A stretch of DNA of 64,000 nucleotides from Aeromicrobium senzhongii (GTDB taxonomy: Bacteria; Actinomycetota; Actinomycetes; Propionibacteriales; Nocardioidaceae): NCBI RefSeq assembly GCF_014334735.1, contig NZ_CP060587.1, forward strand, positions 1,922,001 through 1,986,000. Reading direction: 5' to 3'. Positions 1 through 9,260 of this stretch are shown here, piece after piece (the first letter of the stretch is position 1; each line of letters begins with the position of its first letter). The notes beneath the pieces were generated by a model. That model had not been told where the DNA came from and ran no database searches. It was given only the letters and a program-made list of their open reading frames with translations. The position numbers and the translations under genes are program-made.

Positions 1-1077
1 GACCGTGTCGACGATCCCGAGGAAGTCCAGGTCGCCGGCCACGAACGCATCGACACAGACCTCGTTCGCGGCATTGAACACCGCCGGTGCGGTGCGTCCG
101 AAGGCACCGGCACGGCGGGCGACGCCGATCGCCGGGAACGCGTCCTCGTCGAGCGGGAAGAACTCCCAGGCGGTCGCGGAGGTCCAGTCGCAGGGGGCGA
201 CGGCGCCGGGGAGCCGGCGCGGCCAGGACAGGCCGAGCGCGATCGGCAGCTTCATGTCGGGCGGGGACGCCTGCGCCATCGTGGAGCCGTCCACGAACTC
301 GACCATCGAGTGCACGACGGACGTGGGGTGCACCACCACGTCGATCCGCTCGTACTCGATGCCGAACAGCAGGTGGGCCTCGATGACCTCGAGCCCTTTG
401 TTCACGAGCGTGGCCGAGTTGATGGTGATGACCGGGCCCATGTCCCACGTCGGGTGCGCCGCGGCCTGCTCGGGCGTGACGTCGCGCAGGTCCTCGCGGG
501 CGAGGCCGCGGAACGGACCGCCGCTGGCGGTCAGGACGAGGCGGCGCACGTCGTCGATCTCCTCGCCCCGCAGGGCCTGGGCCAGGGCGGAGTGCTCGGA
601 GTCGACCGGGACCAGCTGCCCGGGCTTCGCGGCGTCCAGGACCAGGGAGCCGCCCATGATGAGCGACTCCTTGTTGGCCAGGGCCAGCGTGGCGCCGGAC
701 TCCAGTGCCGCGAGGGTGGGCAGCAGGCCGACGGCGCCGGTCATGCCGTTCAGGACGGTGTCGGCGGGGATCCGGGCGGCCTCGACGGCGGCGTCGGGCC
801 CGGCCAGCAGGCGGGGCAGGCGGTACTCCCCCGCGGACCAGCCGCGGCGTTGCGCCTCGGCGTAGAGGGCCAACTGCACGTCCTGGGCGGCGGTGGCGTT
901 GGCCACGGCGACGACCTCGACCCCGAACTCGAGCGCCTGGGACGCCAAGGTGGAGGGATCGGCGCCACCGGCGGCGATCGCCACGACGTCGAATCGATCG
1001 CGATGGGCGCGCACGACGTCGAGCGCCTGCGTGCCGATCGAGCCGGTGGAGCCCAGGACGACCACGCGAGAACTCAT
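1..1077 (-). CDS. dxr: 1-deoxy-D-xylulose 5-phosphate reductoisomerase (3' end outside window)
   Basis: Cytosolic enzyme of the MEP isoprenoid pathway; it converts DXP to 2-C-methyl-D-erythritol 4-phosphate with NADPH and a divalent metal. Seen: the NADPH-binding GSTGSIG motif at residues 9-15, ALANKES at about 132-138 and the metal/substrate motif VDSEHSA at 158-164, followed by a TASGGPF segment and VHPTSVVHS. 359 codons lie in the window; the family is usually about 390-400 residues, so only the C-terminal helical part is missing. The ATG is preceded by CACAAT seven bases upstream, compatible with a near-leaderless transcript. Product assignment is very secure. Confidence 0.97.
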   Translation of the reverse strand, partial: MSSRVVVLGSTGSIGTQALDVVRAHRDRFDVVAIAAGGADPSTLASQALEFGVEVVAVANATAAQDVQLALYAEAQRRGWSAGEYRLPRLLAGPDAAVEAARIPADTVLNGMTGAVGLLPTLAALESGATLALANKESLIMGGSLVLDAAKPGQLVPVDSEHSALAQALRGEEIDDVRRLVLTASGGPFRGLAREDLRDVTPEQAAAHPTWDMGPVITINSATLVNKGLEVIEAHLLFGIEYERIDVVVHPTSVVHSMVEFVDGSTMAQASPPDMKLPIALGLSWPRRLPGAVAPCDWTSATAWEFFPLDEDAFPAIGVARRAGAFGRTAPAVFNAANEVCVDAFVAGDLDFLGIVDTV

Positions 1078-1130
1078 GGGATCCATTGTGGCACCGGGCC
1101 CCGAAGCGCGGACCCGGCCCGATGAAGTGC

Positions 1131-1589
1131 TCAGGTCAGCGTGCCGCCGTGCAGCAGCGTGGCCAGGACGTCGCCGAACCGGCGCTCCATCCGCTCGCCG
1201 TAGTCGCCGGAATCGTGGACCTCCGCGGCGGCCGGATCGACGCGCCCGGCGCGCAGGACGAGATCGAGCTCGTACTCCTCGCCGCCGACGTTGATGACCG
1301 CCGGATCACCGGTGATGGTGAAGGAGGCCTGCTCATCGGGCTCGGCGCCCAGCCGGACGATCGCCAGCACGCTGACCACCCAGACGTGCCGGTCGGGCAC
1401 GTCGAGGTGGACCGGTACCCCGGCACGCAGTCCCAGCTCGCGCAGCCCTCCGGCCAGCGATGCCGACTCGTGCAGCAGCTGGGCGTACGAGAGCGTTCCG
1501 GTGGGGGTCACCAGCGCCGAGTCGTCGGCGCGACCCCGGATGACGTTGAGGTCCAGCGCCCGGAAGGCCACGCTGTGGGGTCGTGCCAT
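1131..1589 (-). CDS. Truncated AMP-binding-enzyme-like protein, function unknown
   Basis: 152 residues. The N-terminal half ([19 protein letters not shown] and the following [18 protein letters not shown] stretch) resembles the extreme N-terminal subdomain of acyl-CoA synthetase-type adenylating enzymes. The P-loop-like and A8/A10 motifs needed for adenylation are absent, so it should not be an active ligase by itself. The C-terminal half ([18 protein letters not shown]) is not recognised. Its start overlaps the stop of the crotonase-like gene (TGATG), so the two are translationally coupled and probably act together. It may be a stand-alone regulatory or carrier-type fragment; the family assignment is an inference. 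Confidence 0.6.
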   Translation of the reverse strand: MARPHSVAFRALDLNVIRGRADDSALVTPTGTLSYAQLLHESASLAGGLRELGLRAGVPVHLDVPDRHVWVVSVLAIVRLGAEPDEQASFTITGDPAVINVGGEEYELDLVLRAGRVDPAAAEVHDSGDYGERMERRFGDVLATLLHGGTLT

Positions 1590-2317
1590 CAGTGTCCCCT
1601 GAAGATCGGCTCGCGCTTCTCGGCGCGGGCGGTGGCGGCTTCCTTGACGTCCTCACTGGCCCAGACGTCGGCGAAGCTCTGGGCGATGCGCTCGTCGTCC
1701 TGCGTCGAGCCGTTGAGCACGAGCTTGTTGTGCGCCAGGGTCAGCGGGGCCAGGCGGGCGATCTCCTGGGCCCACGCGATCGCGTCGTCGAGGGTGCCCG
1801 CCCGGTCGGCGAGCCCGCACGACAGTGCCTCGTCGTGACCGATGGTGTCGGCCGCCAGCATGACGCGGCGGGCGCGGCCGGTACCGGCGAGCTGCGCCAG
1901 GGTGCGGATCGTCCACGCGTCGACGGCCATGCCGTTGCGCGCGGTGGGGACCGCGAACCGGGCTCGCTCGTCGACCACCCGCAGGTCGCAGGCGATCGCG
2001 AGCTGCGTGCCGGCCCCGATCGCCGGCCCGTTGACCGCGGCGATGACGGGGACCGGCACCAGGGTCAGACCGTGGAGCATCTCGTAGAGCGCGGAGATGA
2101 ACGCGTCGCCGTAGACCCCGTCCAGGTCGGCGCCGGCGCAGAACGCGGTGCCCTCCCCCGTCACCACGATCACGCGGGCGCCGGACTGCACGGCATCGGC
2201 CGCGGCCGCGTGCAGCGCCTGGCACAGCTCGAGGTTGAGGGCGTTGCGTCGATCGGGACGCCGCAACGTCAGGACGACGACGTCGCCGTCGCGCGCGGTG
2301 GTCAGCAGGTCGGACAT
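1589..2317 (-). CDS. Enoyl-CoA hydratase/isomerase (crotonase) family protein lacking the usual catalytic glutamates
   Basis: Crotonase-fold protein, 242 residues with the ATG start chosen. Both oxyanion-hole segments are visible: AFCAGADLDGV and NGPAIGAG. The positions that carry the two catalytic glutamates in true enoyl-CoA hydratases (GGxxELA and QPE) read GAGTQLA and AVPTARNG here, so Gln and Thr replace Glu. It may bind acyl-CoA without hydrating it, or catalyse a different crotonase reaction. A TAGGTT hexamer seven bases before the ATG supports this start and a leaderless mRNA; an upstream TTG is less likely. It overlaps the downstream truncated AMP-binding-like gene. Confidence 0.85.
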   Translation of the reverse strand: MSDLLTTARDGDVVVLTLRRPDRRNALNLELCQALHAAAADAVQSGARVIVVTGEGTAFCAGADLDGVYGDAFISALYEMLHGLTLVPVPVIAAVNGPAIGAGTQLAIACDLRVVDERARFAVPTARNGMAVDAWTIRTLAQLAGTGRARRVMLAADTIGHDEALSCGLADRAGTLDDAIAWAQEIARLAPLTLAHNKLVLNGSTQDDERIAQSFADVWASEDVKEAATARAEKREPIFRGH

Positions 2318-2360
2318 GCGATCCAACCTAGCGACCGACCACCGCGCGGACGGCGCTGCC

Positions 2361-3188
2361 TCACTTGACCTCGGTGCTCCGCACCCGCAGGAAGCCGAGC
2401 GTGCCGGGGATGACGATCCACAGCACGAGGGTGACCACCAGTCGCAGGTAGTCGACCGGGCCGACGTCGATCGGATCGCCGAGGAACGTCGTCCCGTCGC
2501 GCAGCATCATCAAGGCATAGTCGATGTTGATCCACGGCAGCAGGTCCTGCGCCCAGCCGAACAGTGCCATCAGGATCGGGTAGACCATGACCGGCAGGAT
2601 CAGCGCCACGATGTAGAACACCGCGATCGCGGCAGGGGTGTTGAGCAGCAGCATCGCCAGCGCGAAGGCCATCCAGAAGAACAGCAGCTGCGACGCGACA
2701 GTCCAGGCCAGGTCCCCGATCGGGACGTTCCAGACCACGTCGTGCGGCGTGATGATTCCGTAGATGACGTTGCCGAGGGCACCGAACGCCACGGCGATGA
2801 CGATCGTGGCCAGCGCGAGCACGCTCACGGCGACGAACTTCGCCAAGATGACCCGCCCGCGGTTGGGCTGGAGCGTGAACGTCGTGAGGTGGGTGCGCTG
2901 GCTCCACTCGCTGCTGACGATCAGGATCGCGAACACCGGCAACAGGAGCGAGACCGGCAGCGCCATGATCTCGGCGAATCCGCCCGCGGTGATCGTGACG
3001 TCGTCGTTGAGTCCGATCACCAGCAGGGTCAGGGCCATGGCCAGCAGGATGAACACCCCGGTCAGGCCGAACAGCCAGATGCCGCCGCGGGTGTCGATCA
3101 TCTTGCGGACCTCGACCTTGACCTCGCGGCCGAACGGGACGCCCGGACGCGAGAGGTCGATCGTGGGGTTGGTCGTGGTGGTGCTCAT
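2361..3188 (-). CDS. ABC transporter permease subunit
   Basis: 275-residue integral membrane protein. After an N-terminal cytoplasmic stretch (about 45 residues) there are roughly six hydrophobic segments, e.g. IWLFGLTGVFILLAMALTLL, LPVSLLLPVFAILIV, VSVLALATIVIAVAFGAL and VILWIV-type C-terminal segments. It looks like an ABC-2-type permease for drug or lipid export. The stop of the ATPase gene and this ATG overlap as ATGA, so the two form one transporter. The substrate cannot be told from sequence. The divergent sensor kinase/response regulator pair next door is the likely regulator, as in many antibiotic-efflux modules. Confidence 0.88.
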   Translation of the reverse strand: MSTTTTNPTIDLSRPGVPFGREVKVEVRKMIDTRGGIWLFGLTGVFILLAMALTLLVIGLNDDVTITAGGFAEIMALPVSLLLPVFAILIVSSEWSQRTHLTTFTLQPNRGRVILAKFVAVSVLALATIVIAVAFGALGNVIYGIITPHDVVWNVPIGDLAWTVASQLLFFWMAFALAMLLLNTPAAIAVFYIVALILPVMVYPILMALFGWAQDLLPWINIDYALMMLRDGTTFLGDPIDVGPVDYLRLVVTLVLWIVIPGTLGFLRVRSTEVK

Positions 3189-4096
3189 GCGAGGGCTCCT
3201 TCTGCGGCGATGACGTCGCGCTGGTCGTCGGCGGTCAGCTGCAGGAACTTGGCCTCCAGGCCGGCCCCGTCGGCCTCGCGCAGTTCGAGCAGGGGGACGC
3301 CGGCGGCGGCTGCCGCGAGACCGACCTCTTCGGGTGTCGCCGGCGAGGTGACGGCGTCGGATGTCTGGACCGCCTCGAGGCCCGCGGCCTGCATCGCGCG
3401 GATCAACGCGGCGTTGTCGCGCGCACGGACCCGTGAACCGGTGGTCCTCAGCAGGTCGTCCTTCGTCCCCATCGAGACGATGCGCCCGTGACCGATGAGG
3501 ATCAGGTCGTCGGCGATGATCTGGATCTCGTGCAGCAGGTGCGACGAGAGCATGACGGTGCCGCCGCGGTTGGCGTACTCGCGCAGCAGTTGGCGCATCC
3601 AGTGGATCCCCGCCGGGTCGAGCCCGTTGGCGGGCTCGTCGAGGATCAGTACGCGCGGATCGCCCAGCAGCGCATGGGCGATGCCCAGGCGCTGACGCAT
3701 GCCCAGCGAGTAGTTGCGCACGCGGCGCTTGGCCTCCTTGGGCGTGAGGCCGACCAGGGCGAGCATCTCGTCGACGCGGGCGCTCGGCAGGCCCATGGTC
3801 TGCGCGCCGATCGTCAGGACCTCGCGGCCCGTGCGACCGCCGTGCTGCGCGGAGGCGTCGAGCAGGACGCCCACCTGGCTCGCGGGGTTGGGGATGTCGG
3901 CGTAGTTGACGCCGCCGATCGTGGCGGTGCCGGACGACGGGCGGGTCAGCCCGGTGATCATCCGCATCGCGGTGGACTTGCCGGCCCCGTTCGGGCCGAG
4001 GAAGCCGGTGACACGACCGGGCTGGCAGACGAACGAGACGTCGTCCACGGCCCGGAAGTCGCCGTACGACTTCGAGAGGTTCTTGACTTCGATCAT
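3185..4096 (-). CDS. ABC transporter ATP-binding protein
   Basis: 303-residue nucleotide-binding subunit. Walker A GPNGAGKS at residues 34-41, ABC signature region YSLGMRQRL, Walker B VLILDEPANGLDP and the switch histidine in SSHLLHE are all present. The C-terminal 80 residues form an accessory domain typical of ABC-2 exporters of the DrrA/CcmA type. A GGTGGAG sequence precedes the ATG at a normal distance. It is transcribed away from the sensor kinase gene across a 129-base divergent region that must hold both promoters. Confidence 0.93.
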   Translation of the reverse strand: MIEVKNLSKSYGDFRAVDDVSFVCQPGRVTGFLGPNGAGKSTAMRMITGLTRPSSGTATIGGVNYADIPNPASQVGVLLDASAQHGGRTGREVLTIGAQTMGLPSARVDEMLALVGLTPKEAKRRVRNYSLGMRQRLGIAHALLGDPRVLILDEPANGLDPAGIHWMRQLLREYANRGGTVMLSSHLLHEIQIIADDLILIGHGRIVSMGTKDDLLRTTGSRVRARDNAALIRAMQAAGLEAVQTSDAVTSPATPEEVGLAAAAAGVPLLELREADGAGLEAKFLQLTADDQRDVIAAEGALA

Positions 4097-4213
4097 GGCT
4101 CCACCCTGCCCGATCAGGTGGCCGTCCGGCAGCCTCCGACACGCTCGGACTGTTAGCCGAAGGTAGGGGGTCGGGTCGCCGAACGCTCGACGCGTCCGAC
4201 CGGTCGGCGCGCC

Positions 4214-4219
4214 TATCCT
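4214..4219 (+). promoter_or_regulatory. Putative -10 hexamer (TATCCT) of the sensor kinase gene
   Basis: TATCCT lies six bases before the GTG at 4226. That spacing would put the transcription start on or next to the start codon, i.e. a leaderless mRNA. No convincing -35 is visible. Confidence 0.45.
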
Positions 4220-4225
4220 GAGGCG

Positions 4226-5386
4226 GTGACGATGCCCGCGCCCCCGATCTCGCGGTGGGGCCACGCCTGGCGGATCGCCTTGGTCCTGTCCATCTCGCTC
4301 GTCGCGTGGGTGCCCCTGGCGGAGTACCAGTGGGACCGCGTGCGCTGGTGGTTCTGGCTGGACCTGGCCGTCGGCGTCCTCTCCTTCGTCGCGGTCTTCT
4401 GGCGGCGGCGGTTCCCCGTCGCGGTCGCCCTCACCACCAATGTCGCGGCGGGCTTCTGTCTGAGCGCGGGCGGCCCCGCGACGCTCGCCCTCTTCTCGCT
4501 GTCCACGCGCCGGCGGTGGCGCGAGATCCTCCCGGTCAGCGCGGTCAGCTTCGTCTCCGGCGCTTGCTTCATCCTGTTCGCCGACCCGAACGCCGATCGA
4601 CGCGAGCTGATCCTGGTCGATCTGGCGTTGATCACCACGATCATCGCGATCACGGTCGGCTGGGGCATGTACGTGGGCTCGCGGCGTGAGCTGCTGGCCA
4701 CGCTGCGCGACCGGGCCGAGACCGCCGAGTCCGAGCAGGCGGCCCGCGTCGCGCAGGCGCGGATCGCCGAACGGGCACGCATCGCGCGCGAGATGCACGA
4801 CGTCCTCGCCCACCGGATCTCCATCGTCACGATGCACGCCGGGGCCCTGTCCTACCGCGACGACCTCTCGGCCGAGGAGGTCAGGACGACGGCGGCCACG
4901 ATCGAGCAGAGCTCGCGACTGGCGCTGGTCGAGCTGCGCGAGGTGCTGGGCGTCCTGCGCGAGGGAGCCGGCGATGCCGAGCCGGAGCCCCCGCAACCGA
5001 CCGCCGCGGCGATCCCCGACCTGATCCAGCGATTCCGCGACGCGGGGATGAACCTCGCCGTGACGGGGTCGGTCCACCCCGTGGACATTCCGGCGCCCAC
5101 CGGTCGCACCGCCTACCGCGTCGTGCAGGAAGGGCTCACCAACGCGGCCCGGCACGCACCGCGCACGCGGGTCGAGCTGACGATGTCCGGCGGGCCCGAG
5201 ACCGGGCTCGCGATCGAGGTGACGAACCGGATTCCGGCAGGGACCCGGGCCTCGGACCCGCCGCCCGCGTCGGGTCTGGGTCTCATCGGCCTGACCGAGC
5301 GAGCGGCGCTGGCCGGCGGATCGCTGGAACGCACGACGACCGCGGACCGTCACGTCCTGAGAGTGTGGCTACCGTGGGCACCGTGA
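4226..5386 (+). CDS. Sensor histidine kinase, HisKA_3/DesK-NarL type
   Basis: 386-residue membrane sensor kinase. The first 150 residues hold about four to five hydrophobic segments with very short loops and no large extracellular sensor domain, which suits an intramembrane-sensing kinase. The dimerisation/phosphoacceptor motif is IAREMHDVLAHRIS (His in EMHD). The ATPase domain shows VQEGLTNAARHAP (N box) and GLGLIGLTERA (G box). The GTG start matches the -10 hexamer; an ATG lies two codons downstream. The stop overlaps the response regulator GTG as GTGA, so kinase and regulator are coupled. It probably controls the divergent ABC exporter. Confidence 0.93.
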   Translation: MTMPAPPISRWGHAWRIALVLSISLVAWVPLAEYQWDRVRWWFWLDLAVGVLSFVAVFWRRRFPVAVALTTNVAAGFCLSAGGPATLALFSLSTRRRWREILPVSAVSFVSGACFILFADPNADRRELILVDLALITTIIAITVGWGMYVGSRRELLATLRDRAETAESEQAARVAQARIAERARIAREMHDVLAHRISIVTMHAGALSYRDDLSAEEVRTTAATIEQSSRLALVELREVLGVLREGAGDAEPEPPQPTAAAIPDLIQRFRDAGMNLAVTGSVHPVDIPAPTGRTAYRVVQEGLTNAARHAPRTRVELTMSGGPETGLAIEVTNRIPAGTRASDPPPASGLGLIGLTERAALAGGSLERTTTADRHVLRVWLPWAP

Positions 5387-6033
5387 TCCGCGTCCTCATC
5401 ACCGACGACGATCCGCTCGTGCGGGCGGGCCTGAGCCTCATGCTCGGCGGAGCCGCGTCGCTCGAGGTCGTCGCCGAGGCAGCCGACGGGCGCGAGGCCG
5501 TGGCGGCCGTCCGCGAGCACGCGGTGGACGTCGTTCTCATGGACCTGCGGATGCCGGTCATGGACGGCATCGAGGCCACGCGCGCCATCGTGGCCTCGCC
5601 CGAACCACCCAAGGTGCTCGTCCTGACCACCTTCGACGCCGACGACTACGTCGTCCGCGCGCTGTCCGCGGGCGCCGCCGGCTTCCTGCTGAAGGACACT
5701 CCCCCGCCGCAGATCGTCGATGCGATCCAGAAGGTCGCGGACGGCGAGCCGATGCTCTCACCGACCGTCACCGAGAACCTCATCCGGCGCGTCACGGCCG
5801 ACTCCACGGACACCCGGCGCAGCGGTGCGGCCCGACTCGTGGACACCCTCAGCGAGCGCGAACTGGAGGTCGCCCGGGCCATCGGTCAGGGCAGCTCCAA
5901 CGCCGAGATCGCCGCCGAGCTGTTCATGAGCGTCGCCACCGTCAAGGCCCACATCTCGCGCATCTTCACCAAGCTCGACGCCGGCAACCGCGTGCAGGTC
6001 GCGATCACCATGCACGAGGCTGGCCGGCTGTAG
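5383..6033 (+). CDS. LuxR/NarL-family response regulator
   Basis: 216-residue cytosolic transcription factor. The receiver domain has acidic residues TDDDP at 7-11, phospho-acceptor Asp54 in VLMDLRMP, Thr in LTTF and Lys in LLKDT. The C-terminal LuxR-type HTH reads LSERELEVARAIGQGSSNAE onward with VATVKAHISRIFTKL as recognition helix. I chose the GTG that overlaps the kinase stop; an in-frame GTG six codons upstream would add a non-conserved extension. Partner of the kinase just upstream; the ABC exporter genes are the likely target. Confidence 0.94.
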   Translation: MIRVLITDDDPLVRAGLSLMLGGAASLEVVAEAADGREAVAAVREHAVDVVLMDLRMPVMDGIEATRAIVASPEPPKVLVLTTFDADDYVVRALSAGAAGFLLKDTPPPQIVDAIQKVADGEPMLSPTVTENLIRRVTADSTDTRRSGAARLVDTLSERELEVARAIGQGSSNAEIAAELFMSVATVKAHISRIFTKLDAGNRVQVAITMHEAGRL

Positions 6034-6070
6034 TCGCCCGACTTTCGGCCTCGCGCCGTCCCCCTGCCCG

Positions 6071-6129
6071 ACTTTTGGAAAGCGTTTCACCCTTCCCGCC
6101 GGGAAAAGGGTGAAACGCGTTCCAAAAGT
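6071..6129. terminator. Long near-perfect inverted repeat between convergent genes
   Basis: Two 24-base arms (6071-6094 and 6106-6129) pair with a single mismatch around an 11-base loop. It sits between the converging stops of the response regulator and rlmN, so a bidirectional terminator is the simplest reading. No run of T follows on either strand. Each arm itself contains a 14-base near-palindrome (TGGAAnGCGTTTCA) resembling LacI-family operators, so a protein-binding role is also possible. Confidence 0.6.
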
Positions 6130-6149
6130 TCCGCGGGATGTCGCCGGTC

Positions 6150-7295
6150 CTACTCGGACGCCGCCAACTGGCCGCAGGCCGCGTCGATCTCGTCGCCGCG
6201 GGTGTCGCGGATCGTGGTGCTGATGCCCTTGGCCACGAGACGGCGGACGAACTCGTCCATGTCCTCGTCGCGCGACCGGGTGAACTTCGAGTCAGGGATC
6301 TCGTTCAGCGGGATCAGGTTGACGTGGACCCAGCCCCAGTCGCCGTACGAGTTGAGCACGTCGGCGAGCAGGTCCGCGCGCCAGGCCTGGTCGTTGATGT
6401 CGCGCATCATCGCGTACTCGATCGAGACGCGGCGCTTGGTGGTCTTGGCGTAGTTCCACGCGGCCTCGACGGTCTCGGCGACGCTGGAGCGGTTGTTGAT
6501 CGGGACCAGCTCGTTGCGCAGCTCGTCGTCGGGCGCGTGCAGGCTGAGCGCGAGGGTGACGGGGATGCCCTCCTCGGCCAGCTGGCGCATGCGCGGCACG
6601 AGGCCGACGGTCGAGACCGTGATGTTGCGGGCGCTCATGCCCAGGCCGTCGGGCGCGGGGGCGACCATGCGGCGGACGGCGCCGATGACGGCCTTGTAGT
6701 TGGCCATCGGCTCACCCATCCCCATGAACACGACGTTCGAGAGGCGGCCCGGGCCGCCGGGCACGGCGCCGGACTCCATCTGGTGCGCGGCGTCGACGAC
6801 CTGGTCGATGATCTCGGCCGTGCTCATGTTGCGCTGCAGACCGCCCTGGCCGGTGGCGCAGAACGGGCAGGCCATGCCACAACCGGCCTGGCTGGAGACG
6901 CAGATCGTCGCACGGTCGGGGTAGCGCATGAGCACCGACTCGACGAGGGCGTTGTCGAACAGCCGCCACAGGGTCTTGCGGGTCGCGCCCTTGTCGGCCT
7001 CGAGCACGCGCACCTGGTCGAGAAGCTGCGGCAGCAGCGCGCCGACGATCGCGTCGCGCTCCTTCGCCGGCAGGTCCGTCATCAACTCGGGGTCGCGCTC
7101 GTGGCGCGCGAAGTAGTGGTGCGCGACCTGCTTGACCCGGAACGGCTTGAGACCGAGCTCCTCGGCGGCGGCCTTGCGTTCGTCGCCCGAGAGGTCCGCC
7201 AGGTGTCGCGGCGGCTTGCCGCGCCCCCGGGCCGGAGCCATCACGAGAGGCAGCGGCTTGGGGTTGACTTCCGCCACATCGACCTCGTTCGCCAT
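6150..7295 (-). CDS. rlmN: Dual-specificity 23S rRNA/tRNA adenine-C2 methyltransferase RlmN
   Basis: 381-residue radical SAM enzyme that methylates C2 of A2503 in 23S rRNA and of A37 in some tRNAs. The cluster-binding CxxxCxxC reads [18 protein letters not shown], and the C-terminal region with the second conserved Cys (EIDAACGQL) used for the methyl intermediate, are present. Start MANEVDV is chosen because GGAG lies just before the ATG; a further upstream start would add non-conserved residues. In related genomes rlmN sits between dxr and the cdsA-frr-pyrH group, as here, although extra genes are inserted on both sides. Confidence 0.95.
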   Translation of the reverse strand: MANEVDVAEVNPKPLPLVMAPARGRGKPPRHLADLSGDERKAAAEELGLKPFRVKQVAHHYFARHERDPELMTDLPAKERDAIVGALLPQLLDQVRVLEADKGATRKTLWRLFDNALVESVLMRYPDRATICVSSQAGCGMACPFCATGQGGLQRNMSTAEIIDQVVDAAHQMESGAVPGGPGRLSNVVFMGMGEPMANYKAVIGAVRRMVAPAPDGLGMSARNITVSTVGLVPRMRQLAEEGIPVTLALSLHAPDDELRNELVPINNRSSVAETVEAAWNYAKTTKRRVSIEYAMMRDINDQAWRADLLADVLNSYGDWGWVHVNLIPLNEIPDSKFTRSRDEDMDEFVRRLVAKGISTTIRDTRGDEIDAACGQLAASE

Positions 7296-7341
7296 GACTC
7301 CAGTCTCCCAGACCGTCCCCACTGAGGACGAATCCGCGAGA

Positions 7342-8334
7342 TCAGGCGACCTGGTACCGCGGCGACAGGGACGCGACGAACTCGAGCTTCTCGAGCACCG
7401 GCGCCGCGATCACGAAGGGGTACAGCGGCTCCTTGCCCATCGAGCGGTTGATCTGGTTCAGCGCGACCGACAGCGGGATCCAGACCCCGGCGACGAGATC
7501 ACGGAACGAGCGGAACGCGCTCGGGTCGACCGTCGTGAGGCCCAGCGACTGCGCCGTGTCGATCGTGTCGGCGATGTGCAGGAAGTGGGCGAAGGTCTCG
7601 GCGAAGTCCTCCCACGGGTGCATCGTCGCGTAGGCGCTGATGTACCGGGCCCGCCACCCCGCGGGCGGACCCTCGGCGTAGTGCCGGTCGAGTGCCTCGC
7701 CGTAGTCCTGCCGCTCGTCGCCGAACAGCTCGCGCGCCCGCTCCAGCAGCTCGTCGCGGACCAACAGCGCCTCGTAGTAGTGGCCGGTCTCGTGGCGGAA
7801 GTGGCCCAGCAGCGTGCGGTACGGCTCGTCGAGATCACGCCGCAGGCGCTCACGGTGCACGCTGTCACCCTCGGCCAGGTCGATCGTGACGACCCCGTTC
7901 TGGTGTCCCGTCGTGACCGGCACGTTGGCGCTCGAGAGCAGGTCGAACGCCAGGCCGTTCTCGGGATCCTGGGCTCGCGTGACGATCGGCAGCTCGAGCG
8001 CGTCGAGCTCGACGATGAGGCGGCGCTTCGCGGACTCCGCCGCCGGAAAGGCCTTCATGCCTGCAGCGTCCGAGTCGGCGGGGCGGGTGCGGGTCAACGC
8101 GCAGTTGAAGCACAGGCTGCCCTTGACCTGGGTGAGCCAGGTGCACGCCGACAGCTCGCGATTGCGGCACAGCCACCAGGTGTCGCCCTCGGCGTCCATG
8201 TAGCGGCCGTCGTCGTCGACCGGGACGATCGCCTTCTCCTCCCGGGAGAACCCGAGTGCCGATCCGCAGGAGACACACGTGGTGTTCTCGAAGTACAGGA
8301 CATTGCCACACTGACGACACTCGAATGCACGCAC
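7342..8334 (-). CDS. Zinc-ribbon putative metallopeptidase (COG4307-type)
   Basis: 330 residues. The N-terminus has a zinc-ribbon pattern: CRQCG near residues 5-9 and CVSCG about 14 residues later, then a second set of cysteines (LCRN, CTWL, LCFNC). The C-terminal half carries a zincin active-site motif, HETGHYYE, followed by a conserved segment with [19 protein letters not shown]. This architecture matches the uncharacterised 'putative zinc-binding metallopeptidase' family. The GTG start begins directly before the first zinc-ribbon strand ([10 protein letters not shown]). It lies 50 bases downstream of the transglutaminase gene, same strand, and should be part of the ATP-grasp/alpha-E cassette. 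Confidence 0.85.
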   Translation of the reverse strand: MRAFECRQCGNVLYFENTTCVSCGSALGFSREEKAIVPVDDDGRYMDAEGDTWWLCRNRELSACTWLTQVKGSLCFNCALTRTRPADSDAAGMKAFPAAESAKRRLIVELDALELPIVTRAQDPENGLAFDLLSSANVPVTTGHQNGVVTIDLAEGDSVHRERLRRDLDEPYRTLLGHFRHETGHYYEALLVRDELLERARELFGDERQDYGEALDRHYAEGPPAGWRARYISAYATMHPWEDFAETFAHFLHIADTIDTAQSLGLTTVDPSAFRSFRDLVAGVWIPLSVALNQINRSMGKEPLYPFVIAAPVLEKLEFVASLSPRYQVA

Positions 8335-8384
8335 GCCACCACCTTGGCGTCCCCGGACGGTGTCTGCCAGTCCGGGGACGGAGA

Positions 8385-9260
8385 TCACACGAGGGGCGCG
8401 ACGTCGACCTGGACGTCGAGCGTGGAGGACTTCGCGTCGGTGTAGATGATGCCCTTGACCGGCGGGACGTCCTTGTAGTCCCGACCCCACGCGACCGTGA
8501 CGTACCGGTCGTTGACCCACTGGTCGTTCGTCGGGTCGAGGGCCAGCCACGTGCCGTCCGGCAGCCACACGGCCGCCCAGGCGTGGGAGGCGTCGGCCCC
8601 GACGATCCGCTCGCGACCGGGCGGCGGCGTGGTGGCGAGGTAACCGCTGACGTACCCCACCGCCAGACCGTGGGAGCGCAGGCAGGCCAGCGTCAGGTGC
8701 GCGAAGTCCTGACAGACCCCGGCCCGCTGGGCGAACACGTCGTCAATCCGGCTGGTGACGGTGGTCGCGCCCTTGTCGTACGTGAAGTCGGCGTGGATCC
8801 GGTGCATCAGATCCGTGACCGCCTCGCCGACGGGCCGACCCGGGACGAGCGACGCGGCGGCGTAGTCGTGGGCCTGCCGTGTCTGGTCGACGAGGGTCGA
8901 CGGCAGCGCGAGGTCGACGGCGCGCCAGGCCCCCTCGACGCCGGGCCGTTCGGCGGGCCGGGCCTGCTCCCACGGCGTGGCGAGGGCGGCCGGACTGTGC
9001 ACCGGCAGGCTGACCTCGACCTCGCTCGTGGCGTCGACCACGAGCGTCCGGTGCGGCGAGGTCACCTGGAAGTAGGTGACGGTGTTGCCGTAGTAGTCGG
9101 CACTGCGACTCGTGTCGGCGGGGGTGGGCTCGATCCGCACGTCCACCGACTCGACCTGCTGGAACGCCGAGGTGCGGGGCACCACGTGCGCGATGCCGTA
9201 GCTGTTCGAGACGTCCTCGTCGTAGGTGTACGTGGTCCGGTGCCACACGCGGTACCTCAT
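8385..9260 (-). CDS. Transglutaminase-like family protein
   Basis: 291 residues. An N-terminal beta domain (MRYRVWHRTTYTYDEDVS) of the kind found in bacterial transglutaminase-like proteins is followed by a papain-fold core with Cys in GVCQDFAHL, His in ASHAWAAVWL and Asp in ALDPTND, forming the triad. No signal peptide is visible, so a cytosolic protease, amidase or amide-transfer activity is expected. Its ATG overlaps the stop of the ATP-grasp/alpha-E gene as ATGA. This partner is characteristic of the predicted peptide-modification gene neighbourhoods containing circularly permuted ATP-grasp proteins. Confidence 0.9.
   Translation of the reverse strand: MRYRVWHRTTYTYDEDVSNSYGIAHVVPRTSAFQQVESVDVRIEPTPADTSRSADYYGNTVTYFQVTSPHRTLVVDATSEVEVSLPVHSPAALATPWEQARPAERPGVEGAWRAVDLALPSTLVDQTRQAHDYAAASLVPGRPVGEAVTDLMHRIHADFTYDKGATTVTSRIDDVFAQRAGVCQDFAHLTLACLRSHGLAVGYVSGYLATTPPPGRERIVGADASHAWAAVWLPDGTWLALDPTNDQWVNDRYVTVAWGRDYKDVPPVKGIIYTDAKSSTLDVQVDVAPLV

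Noticed and set aside
4213..4830. Minus-strand frame opposite the sensor kinase
   Set aside because: No recognisable protein pattern; the plus-strand kinase has complete motifs.
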